A stretch of 64,000 bases of DNA from Pararhizobium sp. IMCC3301. GTDB lineage: Bacteria > Pseudomonadota > Alphaproteobacteria > Rhizobiales > GCA-2746425. Position 1 is the first letter of the stretch; each line of letters opens with the position of its first letter. The translations under genes were made by a program, and so were the position numbers. Shown piece after piece: positions 61,575-64,000 of the stretch. Location: contig NZ_CP132336.1 in NCBI RefSeq assembly GCF_030758315.1, forward strand, positions 2,199,001-2,263,000. Reading direction: 5' to 3'. The notes below the pieces were generated by a model. The model was not told the origin of the DNA and did not search any database. It saw only the letters and a program-made list of their open reading frames with translations.

Positions 61575-62627
61575 CTACATCGAGTTCTTGTCGATCAGAT
61601 CCCTGGCCTTGTCGAGCAGCGCTTGCCCGTCAATGCCTTTGGCATCCATTTCGGCAATCCAGCGCGTCACCACCGGAGCGGCGACCGCCTGCCATTCGGC
61701 CAGAGCATCGCCTTCAATGACAACGATTTCATTGTCGGATTCTTCGGCAATTTTCCGGCCCGGCACATCATATTCCTGCATGGTACGGCCCGCCAGAGCG
61801 GAGAATTCCAGACCGGAATTGTCATCCAGAATTTTGCGCAAATCATCCGGCAAGGCCGCGTAACGCTGTTGGTTCATCGCCAGCACAAAAGTGGCTGTAT
61901 AAAGCGCGCGATCACCTCCGATTTCCGTATGGGTGTTGACCAATTCGGCAATTTTCAGCGCCGGTGTCACTTCCCAGGGAATCACGGTTCCGTCGATGAC
62001 GCCTTTTGACAGGGCCTCCGGAATGGCCGGTACCGGCATGCCGACTGGCGTCGCTCCGGCCTCGCTCAGCATGTCGTTGATGACCCGTGTCGGTCCACGC
62101 AGTTTCTTGCCGTTCATATCGGCCAGGCTGCGCACACCTTTGCCTTTGGCGTGAATCACGCCGGGGCCGTGAACCCAGGCACCGAGGATCTTGAAATCCT
62201 TGAAATCGGCATCCTTCATTTCATCTTCATATAGCTGCCAGTAGGCGCGCGAAACCGCCTCGGCATTGGTCATCATGAAGGGCAGCTCGAACACTTCAGC
62301 GCGCGGAAACCGGCCCGGCGAATAACCCGGCAGCGTCCAGACAATATCCACCACTCCGTCGCGGGCCTGATCGATCAGCTGAGGCGGCGTGCCGCCCAGC
62401 GCCATGGCTGAAAAAATATCAATCTTGATGCGTCCGCCAGAGGCTTTTTCCACCCGTTCTGCCCAGGGGAACAAAATCTGCTTCGGCACATTCGCCTGGG
62501 GCGGCAGAAACTGATGCAGGCGCAACGTGACTTCCTGCGCAAAGCCCGCAGATGACGCGGCTGCAAGTCCTGTCACGGCAAGCGCGGCAGCACCTAAAGT
62601 GTTGATAAGAAATCGGCGGTTCAGCAT
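61575..62627 (-). CDS. dctP: TRAP transporter solute-binding protein DctP
   Basis: 350 residues. A Tat-like or Sec signal (MLNRRFLINTLGAAALAVTGLAAASSAGFAQ, RR near the start) with cleavage after FAQ near residue 31. Mature block VTLRLHQFLPPQANVPKQILFPWAERVEKASGGRIKI in parts and the ligand Arg region MNGKKLRGPTRVINDML are typical of DctP. GAGGAGGACAATT precedes the ATG. First gene of the four-gene leftward operon. Confidence 0.93.
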   Translation of the reverse strand: MLNRRFLINTLGAAALAVTGLAAASSAGFAQEVTLRLHQFLPPQANVPKQILFPWAERVEKASGGRIKIDIFSAMALGGTPPQLIDQARDGVVDIVWTLPGYSPGRFPRAEVFELPFMMTNAEAVSRAYWQLYEDEMKDADFKDFKILGAWVHGPGVIHAKGKGVRSLADMNGKKLRGPTRVINDMLSEAGATPVGMPVPAIPEALSKGVIDGTVIPWEVTPALKIAELVNTHTEIGGDRALYTATFVLAMNQQRYAALPDDLRKILDDNSGLEFSALAGRTMQEYDVPGRKIAEESDNEIVVIEGDALAEWQAVAAPVVTRWIAEMDAKGIDGQALLDKARDLIDKNSM

Positions 62628-62851
62628 AATTGTCCTCCTCTTTGAATTGTGTTTTTGGCCGCCAATCGTGCGACCGGCTCCTCTGGCCTGGCGTGCAGTC
62701 CGGCTTCAAATCTGCTATTCAGCTTACACCGTCACGCGGTGAATAACAGAGCCCAAAAATCAGCAGCATGACAAGTGTTTTTGTAACCATCCAGTGCTGT
62801 GATGATCCGGCGATGGGACTGCGGCTTCTGATCGTCGCGCCAAAGCTCCGC

Positions 62852-63319
62852 TCACAGGGGCAGGCCGCCACCCTCTTTGATGGTATCCAGAACAATCGAC
62901 GTTTTGACATTTTGCACCGCATCATGGGGCAACAGATAATCATTGACGAAACTGGACAGGCCTTTCAGATCCCTGGTCACAACCTTCAGCATGTAGTCCA
63001 TTTCACCCGTCAGAGCGTGCGCTTCCATGACTTCCGGCAGACGCATGATCAACTCGGCAAATTGTTTGGCACTGTCCCGGTTGTGAGTCGCCAATGTCAC
63101 GGAAATCAGATTGATCAGCCCGAAACCAAGCCGTTCCCGGTCCAGCACGGCATGATAGGATTTAATCCAGCCGGCTTCCTCCAGCCTGACGCGGCGCCGG
63201 GCGCATTGTGACGCTGACAGATTTATCCGCTCGGACAGCTCGGCATTGGTAAGCCGGCCATCCTGCTGCAGCGCTGCCAGAAGCTTTCGGTCAAATTTAT
63301 CTATGCCTGTTTCCTGCAT
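62852..63319 (-). CDS. Lrp/AsnC-family regulator
   Basis: 155 residues from ATG 63319 (GGGAAA upstream). Winged helix: DKFDRKLLAALQQDGRLTNAELSERINLSASQCARRRVRLEEAGWI; effector (RAM) domain follows with EVMEAHALTGEMDYMLKVV. Divergent from hpd with a 118-base AT-rich gap, an arrangement often seen where an Lrp-type protein controls tyrosine/homogentisate catabolism. Confidence 0.92.
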   Translation of the reverse strand: MQETGIDKFDRKLLAALQQDGRLTNAELSERINLSASQCARRRVRLEEAGWIKSYHAVLDRERLGFGLINLISVTLATHNRDSAKQFAELIMRLPEVMEAHALTGEMDYMLKVVTRDLKGLSSFVNDYLLPHDAVQNVKTSIVLDTIKEGGGLPL

Positions 63320-63437
63320 AATTTCCCAATATCTGCGTGTATTTTCCGTTAATCTAGTTTTTTTCGGCATATATTACAATATAAACGCATGTATATTGCG
63401 TTATTATTGCATTTAGTATTCACGACAGGGGATTAAA
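63320..63437. promoter_or_regulatory. Divergent Lrp/hpd control region
   Basis: AT-rich, with a run GCATATATTACAATATAA (63368-63385) and CGCATGTATATTGCG (63387-63401), imperfect palindromes of the kind Lrp proteins bind. No exact consensus can be assigned. Confidence 0.4.
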
Positions 63438-64000
63438 ATGGGACCGTTTCCACATGATACGATCGCCGAGATCAGCACGGAAAATCCGGCTGGCACGGAC
63501 GGCTTTGAATTTGTCGAGTTCGCCCATGAGAACCCGGTTGTGCTGGAAGAGCTGTTTTCCAGAATGGGCTATTCCAGAGTTGCAAAGCACAAGACCAGGG
63601 CGATCACATTGTGGCGCCAGGGAGATATCAACTATCTTGTCAATGGCGAACCAGCCTCTTTTGGCCGCCGCTTTGTCGAAAAACACGGACCCTGTGCGCC
63701 GTCTATGGCATGGCGGGTGGTGGATGCCGGCCATGCCCTGCAGCATGCGCTGGCAAATGGGGCACAGGAATATCTGGGCGACGACAAGGTTCTCGATGCA
63801 CCGGCCATTATCGGCATTGGCGGGTCATTGCTTTATTTCATCGATACTTATGGTGACAAAGGCTCGGTCTATGACGCGGAATTTAAATGGACTGCTGCGC
63901 GCGACCCCAAGCCGGACGGCGTTGGCTTTTATTATCTCGACCATCTCACCCACAATGTGTTTCGCGGCAATATGGACAAATGGTGGGATTTCTACCGCAC
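63438..64000 (+). CDS. hpd: 4-hydroxyphenylpyruvate dioxygenase, 3' end outside window
   Basis: About 188 residues are present, running off the window. The N-terminus GTDGFEFVEFAHENPVVLEELFSRMGYSRVAKHK in parts and the iron-ligand region YYLDHLTHNVFRGNMDKWWDFY, with the first His of the facial triad, are those of HPPD, which converts 4-hydroxyphenylpyruvate to homogentisate. ATG at 63438. Divergent from an Lrp-type regulator. Confidence 0.93.
   Translation, partial: MGPFPHDTIAEISTENPAGTDGFEFVEFAHENPVVLEELFSRMGYSRVAKHKTRAITLWRQGDINYLVNGEPASFGRRFVEKHGPCAPSMAWRVVDAGHALQHALANGAQEYLGDDKVLDAPAIIGIGGSLLYFIDTYGDKGSVYDAEFKWTAARDPKPDGVGFYYLDHLTHNVFRGNMDKWWDFYR

Noticed and set aside
1-64000. CRISPR arrays, prophage, integrase, IS transposase, tRNA or rRNA genes
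   Set aside because: I looked for spaced repeats, transposase or integrase-like proteins and tRNA/rRNA-like sequence and found none.

Overview
The window reads as chromosomal DNA of an alphaproteobacterium with a versatile, probably marine or soil heterotrophic lifestyle. The grounds are a complete ccoNOQP/ccoGHIS set with a cysteine-containing FNR-type regulator, an HWE-family histidine kinase, three promoters with the alphaproteobacterial general-stress (EcfG) pattern GGAAC-N16/17-CGTT, and a high load of TRAP, TTT and ABC transporters for organic acids and sugars. Base composition looks evenly GC-rich. I saw no rRNA, tRNA, CRISPR array, transposase or prophage gene.

Layout. 1-2552: two sulfatases, the first cut by the window edge. 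2549-3842: a RelE/XRE toxin-antitoxin pair with its own operator, and a small membrane protein with a sunset-like domain. 4079-12495: one long operon for a sugar acid: TctCBA transporter, enolase-superfamily dehydratase, DHDPS-family lyase, GntR regulator, PdxA homologue and alpha-ketoglutarate-semialdehyde dehydrogenase. 12505-22426 (leftward): a sugar-type ABC transporter with a HisD/HpsN-like dehydrogenase, LacI regulator, unknown protein, MBL-fold hydrolase and L-gulonate-3-dehydrogenase-like enzyme, with three LacI-type operators of one sequence family. 22678-24054: HD-GYP protein.

24213-35113: microaerobic respiration block: ccoS, ccoI, fixH, ccoG, ccoP, ccoQ, ccoO, ccoN (leftward), a hemerythrin-like protein and hemN (rightward), and the FNR-type regulator. 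Two perfect TTGAT-N4-ATCAA boxes sit upstream of ccoN/hemerythrin and of ccoG. 35353-41930: GntR regulator, SDR, an HWE kinase behind an EcfG-type promoter, and a TAXI-TRAP transporter. 41954-45326: DUF899 protein, a frameshifted DGPF/YCII gene fused by overlap to an ECF42-like sigma factor, a VOC protein and a TfoX-domain protein; two identical-architecture promoters (TGTCGG-N17-CGTC) precede the DGPF-sigma operon and the VOC gene.

45333-51365: aldonate module: SMP-30 lactonase, L-idonate 5-dehydrogenase, gluconate 5-dehydrogenase, gluconokinase, beta-hydroxyacid dehydrogenase, small barrel protein and a LacI/GntR-type regulator with two matching operators. 51474-57027: antiporter, then small envelope and stress genes (DUF1328, PRC-barrel, DedA, host-attachment-like protein), a truncated DJ-1/PfpI remnant, and two tandem, nearly identical genes for a 53-residue secreted peptide. 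57291-58241: formylglycine-generating enzyme, which could activate the sulfatases. 58393-62627: TRAP transporter with an FAD monooxygenase gene inside the operon. 62852-64000: Lrp regulator divergent from hpd (4-hydroxyphenylpyruvate dioxygenase, cut by the window end).

The best candidates for undescribed biology are the tandem secreted-peptide genes, the ABC/HpsN-like/MBL pathway with an unknown coupled protein, the ECF42-like module with two matching promoters and a broken partner gene, and the compact cluster of general-stress promoters. All substrate assignments are inferences from family and context; nothing was searched or computed.
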